Source: Leucogyrophana mollusca (Eukaryota > Basidiomycota > Agaricomycetes > Boletales). Taken from it: a DNA stretch of 64,000 bases. The notes below the pieces were generated by a model. The model had not been told where the DNA came from and did not search any database. It saw nothing but the letters and a program-made list of their open reading frames with translations. The position numbers and the translations under genes were made by a program. Of the stretch, positions 10,331 to 19,727 are shown piece by piece; positions within the stretch are counted from its first letter, which is position 1; every line of letters starts with the position of its first letter. The DNA lies in assembly GCA_021014945.1 (NCBI GenBank), contig MU266366.1:1-64000 (forward strand), read 5' to 3'.

Positions 10331-12410
10331 TGCATTCAGTGAGGGTGGTTGGCTGTTGTGGTTGGCTTACACGCTATAGCTGTGCTGGTAGTCGCAACGT
10401 CGCGTTAGCTGACAGGATTAAGATTTGATCACCGGACGCACAACAGAGATACGGAGCCGCAGTAACGAGCCTAGAGTAATATCGTACAACCTTAGCTATA
10501 CTGACATGTGGACGATGAGAAGCCAGACAGCCCCGCGCACCACAAAATAAAGTCCTGTCATGAAGGTCCAGCGACGACTCTGACTTCCGTGTGAGTTTGG
10601 GAGTACTCTTCAGTAATCCGTGACGTGGGCTTACCCAGATCAGATCCACCTACTTCAACTTGAGCGTGTTGCCCGGGAATGAGGCAAGGAGAACTGACCT
10701 CTTGCGAAAGGTTAAGCACTGGACAATTCATGTGCGTGATTTGAAGTTGATATGACAGCAAAGAAATGTCTCCGACCTTGGTCATACATAACAACGGCTG
10801 CCGAGGCCACTGCGATGAAACATGGCTCAGATGCGATTATCGTAAGCCCACAGACAGAATAATGGCTTACTGTGCACGTATTCGAGGGCTTGGGTCTGAT
10901 CGAGAATTTCCACGACGCTCATCATACAATTGGGGAGGCTGTAATTTTTTCCTTGTCATGTCTAGTAGTTTGGAGCCTTTATACCCTGATTGCTGCTATA
11001 GCTCAGCGTAGCGCGACAACTTGCAAGGCGCAGAGCTCTGCAGTGCTTCATCGATACCATCATCCTGTTTATCATACGCAAGTGATCGTGAAAGCACTCA
11101 TGCACCGGGAAACAATCAAGATCACGATACATACCGAGATACGCGGAAGCATCAGACGTTTCAACAAAAATATCTCAGCCGTGGTTCCAAAAAGCAGCAA
11201 CAATCAACAAGAGGTACAAAGTAAACCCGCGACTGCACGTGAGCATGAAAAAAATTATCAGAAGATCGTTGTTGTGGGACGACGGGGTGATAAGAGTAGA
11301 CGGTTCGGAGGATCGCCTCTCGTTGCGGATTGGCCAGGAAACGCAATGCATGCTATTCACTTGCCGCGGCTTCAGCTCCCAGCATGGAGTTGTAGGTCAC
11401 ATAAGTGTACAGATGCTTTTCCTGTTATTGCAATTGCTAAGTTCGAAGGGACGTGTGATCCACTTGAATTAGATCGACGACAGGCGGTCGATGTCAGTGG
11501 CGAGTCCATCCAACCAGCACCCAAAGGACCAAGGACGACTGCCAGCATCTAACGCGTGCTCGGCCCCCAGTCAGCAGCCCCCACCCCGTCTTCGAGTGTC
11601 AAATCTTGCGGTCTGGACTACCCATCCAAGATGAATGATGACTTGAAGCCATCGATAGTCATCACAAATGTCTCGGAAGCACAAGCACCAGCTCTCCTCA
11701 CATACAACTTGGCTCATCGACTGAGCACTATCGTACCCCACACGGATTTGAGGCCGTTCTCCGGGAAGGCCAGGCGGTTGCGGACGGTGGGAGGGAAGTG
11801 AGGGCGAGCAGCCTGGGATCTTGACAGCAGTTGAGGGTTGGGGCGGAGTGTAAATCTGATCAGGGTCCTGCCCCAATGCTCGCAGAAGGCAACGATGATG
11901 ATGATGTCCTTGACAGGTCTCTTGCAGTGCGCATCTCTTGCTGTCTATGGTATTCGTATGCTTCAGAAAGAAGTCTGTACATTCCAATTTCCTAGGCAAC
12001 TCCCAGCCACAGCGTACCTCGAGTCCAATGACACCGAGAGCATTTTACTCCATGCACGACACGAGTCGATGGTCTGTTCGATTCGGGAGATGAATATTGA
12101 ATCGCCATGCGTTCGCGTTGGCAGGGGAAGGGTCGTGCTGGGGGTTGTTGATACACTCGCATCAGGATTTGACCAAGACTGGGCGAGTCGTTGGGAGTGG
12201 GACTGGAAGAGAACGTGCAGTCGCACGTTCCCGTAGCCTATGCATCGACTCTGACTGCACCGCAGTATCTTGCCAAGTGCCATCTCATCGCATCAACCTC
12301 TTTCACCATCTTGTGGCGCCAATCCAGCACCCCGTCTCGCCTCGTCGACTCGTGACAAGGTATCGTTAGATATCTTCCACCAGTCAGCTAATGTCCACGC
12401 AACAGCTTTT
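10331..12410. other. No confident gene
   Basis: A 226-codon plus frame (10872-11552) begins at GTG and has no family signature. A minus TM-like stretch lies near 11190-11230 (LYLLLIVAAFW). A plus frame 11556-11801 is open but unplaced. Parts of 10380-10560 on the minus strand could be the 5' exons of the DUF6533 gene. Confidence 0.35.
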
Positions 12411-12717
12411 GATGCCTCTCACAATTCCTTCAGGCCTGCTCGAATAAATTATAAGACAACATCCGACTCGGAAAAAAACGGTGCATTCTTCCTACTACTC
12501 GCACTTTGTACGTACAAACAACATCAACGTCCGAGAAAAGTAATTATGTCCTAGATGCAGAACGAAAGGAACGATGCGGATTGAAGCGCAAGCTCGGGCG
12601 ATACCAATCCCCACCACCATTGCAATCACAAGAGAAGCCTGTGAAATTCAGTGAGCACCCGAACCGTATTGGTGTCGGACATCGCTGACCTTCCGTCTGC
12701 CATCTCGAGACAATAGC

Positions 12718-13197
12718 TCATCCCTTGATCGCGGCCTCAACTGTGATGTTTCCGAGAGCACCGCCGCTGGGGTTCCACGGCCCATTGCTTACAATGTACC
12801 CTCCGGCCTTATTCACGTCCCGAACTTCAAAGTTGTTGGTAGGTGAACTCCACGGGCAGTTCCAGTACAAAGTGCAAACTTTGGTTGTGTCGTCGTAAAG
12901 GTCAATAGTGCCCTCGGTTCCGGAGGGAGAACCAGAGCGACCGCAGGACGAAACTGAGTGCTCCGAGCCAGCAGGAATGACGATACTGTCGACTTCGTCC
13001 GCGGAGATCTCGACGTCTTTGTTGCCATTCTTATAGAATTTTCCCCTGTCGAAGTCGCAAACCGTCATCAGCGAGCGTCTGGCTGCTCGAGACACTGGTA
13101 CGTACCAACTAAGGCTGGCATTCTGGATCTTGAGGGGGCGACTTCTGAAGGAGTTTGTGATCTCAAGGACCACCCACTGTGCTTCTCCGTTTGACAT
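12718..13197 (-). CDS. Aegerolysin family protein, copy 2
   Basis: Two exons (13106-13197 and 12718-13045) around a 60-bp intron (13046-13105) give 139 residues, closely similar to copy 1 at 1845-2324. The start at 13197 is chosen because family similarity begins right after it. The frame stays open upstream only because the 5' leader lacks stops: the TATA box lies at 13295-13302, inside that extension. Motifs SCGRS, EGTIDLYDD, CTLYWNCPW and GGALG are present. As in copy 1, the intron is stop-free and a multiple of three. Role as for copy 1: lipid-binding beta-sandwich protein, in some species one half of a two-component pore-former. No partner is visible here. Confidence 0.9.
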   Translation of the reverse strand: MSNGEAQWVVLEITNSFRSRPLKIQNASLSWYVPVSRAARRSLMTVCDFDRGKFYKNGNKDVEISADEVDSIVIPAGSEHSVSSCGRSGSPSGTEGTIDLYDDTTKVCTLYWNCPWSSPTNNFEVRDVNKAGGYIVSNGPWNPSGGALGNITVEAAIKG

Positions 13198-13294
13198 GAT
13201 CAATGAGATTGGCTGGTGAGGATAGAAAGAAGTGTTTGTTCGATGGTAGAATTTGGGAAAATGTGTTGGTGCTGAATTGAGTGATTCGTAGAGG

Positions 13295-13302
13295 CTTTTA
13301 TA
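13295..13302 (-). promoter_or_regulatory. TATA box of aegerolysin copy 2
   Basis: TATAAAAG on the minus strand, 98 nt from the start codon, same spacing as copy 1. Confidence 0.6.
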
Positions 13303-14369
13303 CCGTCCATCGAGATCCACCGACCACTCTTAATGACGAATCTTGATCAGCAGTATTAAAATCAAGGTTTCGGCTCGAGCAAACATGGGGTGTGCCGCTG
13401 CCGTATGCAGAATGTTTGCACTTCGCTTGTGCCGTGTTAGCTAAGGTGAGTGTGATGTTACCTTGTAATGCTATGGAGTGCTCGTTATGTGCACCGCAGA
13501 TCGAGCTACGGAAATCATCCGAAGGTCCCCCACAGGCCCCCGAGCTATGTTGATTTCTACAGACGCACCTAAATCTCAAGGCCCGCTTTCCAGCCAGAAA
13601 ACGCCGCCCCCCACCCGTAAACCAGCACAGACCCCTTTACGTGTGGTGCCTGCCCCGGACTTCACTAGATTTGCAAATTTAATCAATCCCCCTGTCGAAC
13701 GCTGTCCGCTTCCCAGTTCGTGTAGGCGATTGGACGTTAGTGTTCGTCTTCCATGCGCCATGGCACGTACCGTAAGTCGTGTTGCTTCTGTTCGGTGGGC
13801 TGAATGTTCCATGTCAGCGTTTGAATTGAAACTTCTTGTAGAGCTAGGTTTCCGACGTAACGCCTGGAACGTTAGATTTGATGCACTTCCATGCACCTTG
13901 CCTGCGCCATGGCATGTCCATCAGTTCGACAGCGTTTGAATGGAAACTCGGGGTCTGTAGTCCCCTGTTACTCTTCCCAAGATTCTCGGGTCTCGGCACA
14001 ATCTGAAGCCGGCAGGCTCCGGAAGGTCACGTCGCGCAAAGTAATTGTTGTGGTCAGTCACTTTATGCCAACTAACGAAGTACACGTACACGATGCTCGC
14101 CAACATTGACTGTTCGACGTCGATAGGCTCCATGATTGACCCAACTGTGAACCAGGCATAGCGTTGGCATCACTCAGAAAAGACCTCCGCATCAGCATCT
14201 CATCACATACTATTATCATAGAATCGCAATGCCCGTGGGTGTTTCATTGTGACCACAGCCTGCGAGACTAACTGTCCGGGTTTGCAGGATACTATATCAC
14301 ATGCCTTGGCATCACGATACCGAGACCTTGCCAGACTTCGACATGACCGTCAATAAAATATATTCACAG

Positions 14370-14568
14370 CGAATTCGCCAGGAACGTGATTTGCCAAGCG
14401 ACTGGCATCCCCAGGGTATTACCCAATTCCGATGCAGCTGGATCCTCGCGTCTGGTTGGACTAAGTGCTTTCTTCAATGCGTTTGCTGTCCTCGCAGGTC
14501 CTCGCATGGTTATCAGCCTCCGTGCCAGGACTCAGGACAGTGCAGGGCACGATCCAGTTCGGGGCTAG
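14370..14568 (+). pseudogene. DUF6533 C-terminal fragment
   Basis: After an AG acceptor at 14368-14369 the frame reads ARNVICQATGIPRVLPNS and then FFNAFAVLAGPRMVISLRAR, the last-exon signature of the DUF6533 gene at 9144-10330, on the opposite strand. It ends early at TAG (14566-14568). The upstream exons are absent, so this is only the 3' part carried by the inverted duplication. Confidence 0.75.
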
Positions 14569-15012
14569 GGGGCTGCCGGTCCTGTCGGTCGAAGAGAGAG
14601 CCCCAGCCCGAGGCTATGGTGAAGCGTGGTTATAGTTCCTCCAGACGTCAAGCTGATGTGGAGGCTTGTAATCTATCCAGCGGTCTCGACTCTCTACAAT
14701 ACTTGGATCTACTGCCTCGAATGACTGACAGTTACTTGACATTCGTTCCAAAGCGCTGTACTCTCGTTGTTCCCGCCTAGCGTATATATATATTATTGTT
14801 CCAGTGAACCGCATGGACAGCATCATTCCCCTGATCAGCACCGAGGGGCAATCGAGGTGATATGTGATGCTCGAATTATGTTCATAGAGATATGCAAATG
14901 TATATGAGCATGCAACGCTACTATCCCAGAGTTTGATCACCCACCCAACGATCGCTTCCGGTGTTGAGACCTCTCGCATGCCCGTGAAGTTCTATTTGAA
15001 GGGGCATCAGTC
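14370..15012. repeat. Inverted duplication, arm 2
   Basis: Reverse-complement counterpart of 8672-9480. Similarity ends where the T-run at 15013 begins. Confidence 0.65.
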
Positions 15013-15032
15013 TTTTTTTTTTTTTTTTTTTT
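15013..15032 (+). repeat. T(20) run, possibly a retroposon poly(A) tail on the minus strand
   Basis: Twenty consecutive T at the exact edge of the inverted duplication. The retrotransposon fragment at 15706-16378 reads on the minus strand toward this run, so it could be the poly(A) end of that insertion. Confidence 0.4.
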
Positions 15033-15095
15033 GAGTCAATTCATGTCTATTCGGGGTATGTGTACCCTATGTTAGACACTACTGATCTAGCCTAC

Positions 15096-15473
15096 TTACA
15101 GGGCCCCTGTGCCCCGCAAAACCGGACCTCTATTCGTGTGAGTGCCCTGGTGTGAAGCAAATGCCCCCACCAGTCCGCCGTTCCCGCCGGCCGTTTTAAA
15201 CACACCGAATGTCGAAGGTGAGGCGGCTTTTGGATGTCCTACGTGTGCGAAATCGATATCCGTGCGCATTTCGTGTCCCATCAAGTACCCGTCGCCGATG
15301 CGACTGTGTACGGAAAGAAAAGGGTGTGAGTGGCGTATATGGTTGAGATGATGGGATCGAGAGGGCGCGGTGATGAAGTGTCGCGCCCGGCGTCTTGATG
15401 AACAAAGCCTGTCCCCGCGCTCCCTACCTCTCCCCCGACCTGTCTTATCCTCTACCCGACCTGACTCCCTCAT
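15096..15473 (-). other. Open frame of unknown nature
   Basis: About 125 codons without a stop, ending with TAA just above 15096. The second half (GDGYLMGHEMR ... HVGHPKAASPSTFGVFKTAGG) looks protein-like and begins after a plausible acceptor (TTTCCGTACACAG). It lies between a retroposon end and a T-run, so it could be part of a retrotransposed 3' region. I do not recognise the family. Confidence 0.3.
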
Positions 15474-15705
15474 CGAGCGAACCAGATCCCGTCTTCCTGA
15501 GTGTGGGTTTAAGTAAAAATGGTGAGATATGTGCTTGCTTGCCCTCGCGTCGGTTTCTGTGCAACACTGATCAACTATCTTTTCGCGTGCTGTAAGCTAC
15601 TTCACCGAAAGTGTTTTTGAACCGCCCCGTCGTGTTTACGAAGGCTAATAGGGCAGGTATGGCATCCTCTTTAGATAGCATATATGATATCGATAGCGCG
15701 TTACG

Positions 15706-16378
15706 TCACAGTTTATTTGCCAGTAGGTGTCTCTCCCTCGCATATTGTGGACATTCGAAGAGGTAGTGGTGTAGAGTTTCCTCTACGCCAGGGCATACAG
15801 GACAGTGGGGAGAATCGACCACAGATATCCGGTGGAGATGTTGGTTGAGCGGTAGGTGTTGCGTGCGGAGCTGGATAAGAAGACTGGATAATCGTCGGGG
15901 AAGTGGTGTGGCAATCTTCACAAAAGACGCAGACGGTAGTTTGGGGTCTATACATTGAGTGCGCGCGTATCTAGTCGACGTTTGCCATTGTTCGGACCAC
16001 TTGTCTTTCATGTCTTTGGAGTGGCTTTGTTTGAGCGCCGCAAGGTTGTGCGAGAGCCCGGCTCGGAGATATAGTGGGAGGTCACGGTTGGGGCTGCTTC
16101 TTCGTCGTCCCTCCGCTGCCAACTTCGCTTGTTTATCCGCAATCTCATTGCCCACCACGCCATCGTGTCCCGATATCCAGCGCACGGTAACATCTATGTC
16201 TCCACCGTACTTCTTTGATATTATAGCCATCTGTCTGTGGAAGTAATCGAGCAGGTGCCGCCCACATATCTCTAGAGCGTTTGGCAATCTTGACATGCTT
16301 CTTCTTGGATGGGCGAGCATAATCGTCGTCATCAGAGTCATAGGACCCATCAGAATCGGAATCTTGAGAGGGATCTTC
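15706..16378 (-). mobile_element. Non-LTR retrotransposon 3' end (RNase H and zinc-binding region)
   Basis: The minus frame encodes an RNase H segment (VTVRWISGHDGVVGNEIADKQAK) followed about 60 codons later by the C-terminal zinc-binding motif of LINE reverse transcriptases (HCPVC-G-EETLHHYLFECPQY). The reverse transcriptase and endonuclease parts should lie toward higher coordinates, but the sequence runs into the 10-N gap at 16379. The part next to the gap (16280-16378) reads as an Asp/Ser-rich stretch in another frame and may belong to something else. It is a 5'-truncated or mis-assembled copy. Confidence 0.8.
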
Positions 16379-16388
16379 NNNNNNNNNN
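16379..16388. other. Assembly gap (10 N)
   Basis: Ten N between the retrotransposon fragment and the second MITE-like copy. The true distance is unknown. Confidence 0.99.
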
Positions 16389-16450
16389 AGGCATTATCCA
16401 TTATCACTATCATGTTTTGTTATTACTTTCAGTGTTTTCTACCTACGTTA

Positions 16451-16682
16451 GTGTTCATTTTGCTCGCCTGAGCGCCAGTACAAGTCAGGCGAAGTCGGCT
16501 TACGTCGGCTCAAGTCAGCTTAAGCCGCGACTTCTGTGATATCGGCTCCAAGTCAGCCAGGGCAGCTAGTCGGACCGGGCTGAGTCACGCCACTCAGCTA
16601 CAAAGGAGCGGCTAGCCAGACTGACACTGCAGCCGGTACAAGCCGAAGTCGGCTCTTAGCTAGCCGAGCCGCGGCAACACTA
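16451..16682 (+). mobile_element. Short TA-flanked non-autonomous element (MITE-like), copy 2
   Basis: Length 232 bp, same ends as copy 1 (TAGTGTT ... AACACTA). It contains an extra stretch around 16500-16525, a short repeat of CGGCTCAAGTC/CGGCTTA words, that copy 1 lacks. It lies directly upstream of a DUF6533 gene that has lost its 5' exons. Confidence 0.7.
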
Positions 16683-16689
16683 CTCGGAT

Positions 16690-17645
16690 CATATGATTTT
16701 GTTGTGTGGGGAAGTTTTATACACATGTTGGCGAAACAAGGTCCACTCTCTGTCTTTTCCTTGCCGAAGCGTGGGTGTAGCTCATGCGACGATGCGATAT
16801 CTTAGCAATTATGGCTTTGCGTGTGTATGCAATGTATGCGCAGTCCAGGAAGATTCTTATTTTCCTCGCTGTGTCCTTCCTCGCACAGAGTGTGGCTATC
16901 TTAGCACTCAATGTGGCGTATGGTGCATCACTCAGTGCTCGCTTCAGTGAGATTCGTTCGGGGTGTTACCTGCACATGTCAGTGAATTTTTTCTACAGTG
17001 ACGGAATACATCTACTCTGGGATACACGTTTGCATTGGGGATGAGACTGTCTCGCAGATCGAGGATGCGCTAGCCCTCTCAATTGTCTATCCTGAAATTT
17101 TCTTTGATACACTCTTACTCATCCTCGCGCTTTGGTGCTTCGCAAGGCACAGCACCGAGTCGATACAGATTTCAGGCCAATGGGAGGTAAACAGGTGGAT
17201 CAGAATTTTGTTGCAGGATAGTATCCTTTACTTTGTTTTGTAAGTTGGTTCACAATGATCTTTCGTGAGTATGTCTTCGCTTGCTCACGCTAATATGTTT
17301 CACGGGTAGAGATACAGCAGCAACGTTGCTGAATGGCGGCTATGCGTTCTACTTGACCGTGAGTTTTCCTTGTAGACGTGTTGACATCGTCACTGACAGT
17401 TGCACTATCACCAGGGGACCTACGCAATCATGGTCAGTACATTCAAACAAATCGAGCCATCTCTTCTCGCCCCTCGTTTGGTTATCAGCATTCGAGAATA
17501 CCATAGACAGGTTGTAGAGGACTCGGAACTGCATGTTCAAATGGAGAGCATGATTTTCCGGGCCTGCAGCATCCCCAACACCCAAGAAGCCGGTGCCAGC
17601 CCAAGCGACGTTAGGTGTCATTTGGACAAAAGTGAAACCGTTTGA
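16690..17645 (+). pseudogene. 5'-truncated DUF6533-type membrane protein gene
   Basis: Exons after the first TM region are present: DILAIMALRVYAMYAQSRK and a TM stretch (from about 16784); FDTLLLILALWCFA followed by WIRILLQDSILYFV to 17239; 17310-17358 (TAATLLNGGYAFYLT); and 17415-17645, which has LLAPRLVISIRE, the family's last-exon signature, and TGA at 17643-17645. The introns 17240-17309 and 17359-17414 are canonical. The N-terminal exons are missing because the MITE-like element and the gap lie just upstream. A frame change near 16990-17020 needs either an indel or an unusual intron. Probably non-functional. Confidence 0.65.
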
Positions 17646-18011
17646 CGTGTTGGCAACAAAACTGGATGCAAATTAAATTATGGACAAAGCATCGCTTGCG
17701 AGGACACTGCCGGACAGTCAGCTTGGACACGGATCGGATAATGGCTTCTGTATCACTGACGCTGTCTCAAACATTTGTAGCATAACAGGGACAGTCTGCA
17801 CGCATTATACGTACGAGCTTGGTTTGTGTAAATACAGTCAAATATATCTGAGGGGTCTGACCCGACTACCTACCGAATGTGACCTGAGCGCAATCTGGAT
17901 GGCGCATGGTACAGTACGATCAGACTCGGAGCAGTCGATTGATTTCTCCATCACGTGATATCGTAGCAAAACGCGCCAACACACGTGACTGGATGTTCTC
18001 CTCCTGCTCTC
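17646..18011. other. Intergenic, no gene seen
   Basis: Contains a short plus open frame (from 17680) without family features. It may hold the promoter or first exon of the gene at 18012. Confidence 0.4.
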
Positions 18012-19412
18012 ATGCATCCCCTATTTGGCAGCGTCCTGGTGACGCTGTGGCTCCGTGCCCGCCCGTGGGTGATGACTCTACAATATCACGCAGACGCCAT
18101 GCTGCTCGCGTCTCCTATGCTTACACTCGATCCTGTCCCTGGCCTTGATGGCCTTCCAAGCCTCCTGGCTCTCGATTCAGCCGAAATCGCAGATATGTTC
18201 TTCGAGACATGTGGCTATCACTTCGAGCCCGAGAGTGAAGTGTATGCCCCTCTTCCACTACCCAGTCTGGCGCCCAGGGCCTCGTCGGATTTCTTTGGAA
18301 CAAATGCCACTACCCTGGTTGCAGCTGACCACCAGCAGCTCCCGATAGTACGGTGGGAGTGGGTGATGGGCATCATATCGGTTTTAAGTTAGTTTACGCC
18401 CATAAACTTGGATGGCTCCATGACCCTGACCTCCCTGTTTACTTTAGCTCCTCCCCCGAATTCTGTACTCTCGACCCTATCAAAATACATATATACCCAT
18501 GCCTCGGCACGCGATCTAATACCTTTTGCCCTGTGCATTCTACTCCCGTGTATACTTTTCCTCTTGGCAATCTCCAACCGTTTCAGGTTCGCAGGGTCGG
18601 CGGAAGCCAGCGCCGGAACTCCAAATGTCTCCATCGAGTCGCCTATGGAGCTGCTCTACACCATGGACGCAGAATGTGCGACCAATGTAACACCAAAATC
18701 AGAGGGTGCACACGTGAGCTCCAAACACGCCACAGCAGGCAGGTATCCTGTACCCCCACCAGCACTCGTCACGGCCAAATCCCACTCGCAGCCTCGGCCC
18801 TCGGTTCCCGCCAGCGAATCAGACGGATTTTGGGACACTGCCGTGGACTTGAACTTGGAAAGGTCCCCGAGCGTTGACTTGATGGAGACCACGCGGACGC
18901 CTTCTACCTCCCGAGCAGCTTTAGAGTCAGAATTTCTTGAAGCCCAGCTGCATACTCCCCACCCCCGGACCTCGCGGTCGAAATCGTTCTCGTTCCGCGA
19001 ACGCGATCCTGGAAGCCCGTCCCTTTCATCCAATCGCGCAAATCACGCACCGCCACCAAAATACATAAAATATATCCCCCCGCACCGACGTCGTGCCGGA
19101 GAGATCGTATATACGACACCGTCACCTGGGTCAAAGGGGGTGTATGAGGCGGAGTGGGTGAAAAGATTGGGAGACCGTCACATGGAAAGGTCAAATTCGC
19201 GTGACAAAAGTGACGCTGAGTCCTCGACTGTTGTTGACTCGAGCGGCGAAGTATCAGAGGATGAGGACGACCTGGACGAGGGAAGGCCAGTTCTCGAAGT
19301 GGAGAGGGAAACCTCGAAGTCACCCAACCACCAGGAGAAGGTGCAATCACAGCCGTACGCGGATAGAGACGCCGACGAGCCGGGATGTGGACAGGGTAGA
19401 GACGCGACGTGA
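18012..19412 (+). CDS. Uncharacterised protein with one TM segment and a long disordered tail
   Basis: Two open frames (18012-18347 and 18393-19412) join in frame across a 45-bp GT-AG intron (18348-18392), giving 451 residues. The first exon is Leu/Pro-rich. The second starts with a hydrophobic segment (LIPFALCILLPCILFLLAI, about residues 145-163), then roughly 280 residues rich in Ser, Pro, Arg and acidic residues, including an acidic patch (SEDEDDLDEG). No enzyme domain is visible. It may be a membrane-anchored scaffold; that is only inference. The start at 18012 is the first ATG in the frame; another 5' exon is possible. TGA at 19410-19412. Confidence 0.55.
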
Positions 19413-19727
19413 ATCGCTGTGGAGTACCGAGAACTTCATGAGACACCATCTCCAGTCATTCGGAACATGTGCCGTTTTGCTCTACTCTTGATTTGTGGCA
19501 TGTGCATGTGACTTTATGTGCTTGATTATAATCATGATCAAGCGTTTATGACCCCAGCAGGATGAGAGCACGGATCAGGGATGCCTTGAATAACTTACAT
19601 GTTGCATATGCTGTACATATCACGTGAATATTTCGAAGGAAGAAAGGTTGATACAAACTGAAGACAACTGGGTGTTACTCTCGAAAGCTAACCGGGAGGT
19701 ATAAAGTTGTGTTAGTCAAGAACATTA
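19413..19727. other. Convergent intergenic, no gene
   Basis: 3' flanks of the plus gene ending at 19412 and the minus gene ending at 19728. No repeat seen. Confidence 0.6.

Larger units (their letters stand above)
12411..14001. repeat. Segmental duplication, block B (aegerolysin unit)
   Basis: Direct-orientation counterpart of 1563-3279. The aegerolysin coding part, its intron and its promoter are the best conserved; the far upstream part (13465-14001) is more diverged. It lacks the roughly 175 bp found in block A at about 2598-2775. Confidence 0.75.

Noticed and set aside
10872..11552. 226-codon plus-strand open frame
   Set aside because: Begins at GTG, has no domain, no coherent hydrophobic or repeat pattern, and other frames in the region are also open for long stretches.
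12718..13320. 200-residue aegerolysin frame including a 41-residue N-terminal extension
   Set aside because: The extension contains the conserved TATA box and is absent from copy 1; the start at 13197 matches the family.
18408..19412. Separate gene from the frame at 17985-18392
   Set aside because: A 45-bp GT-AG intron (18348-18392) joins both frames in phase, so one gene is more likely.
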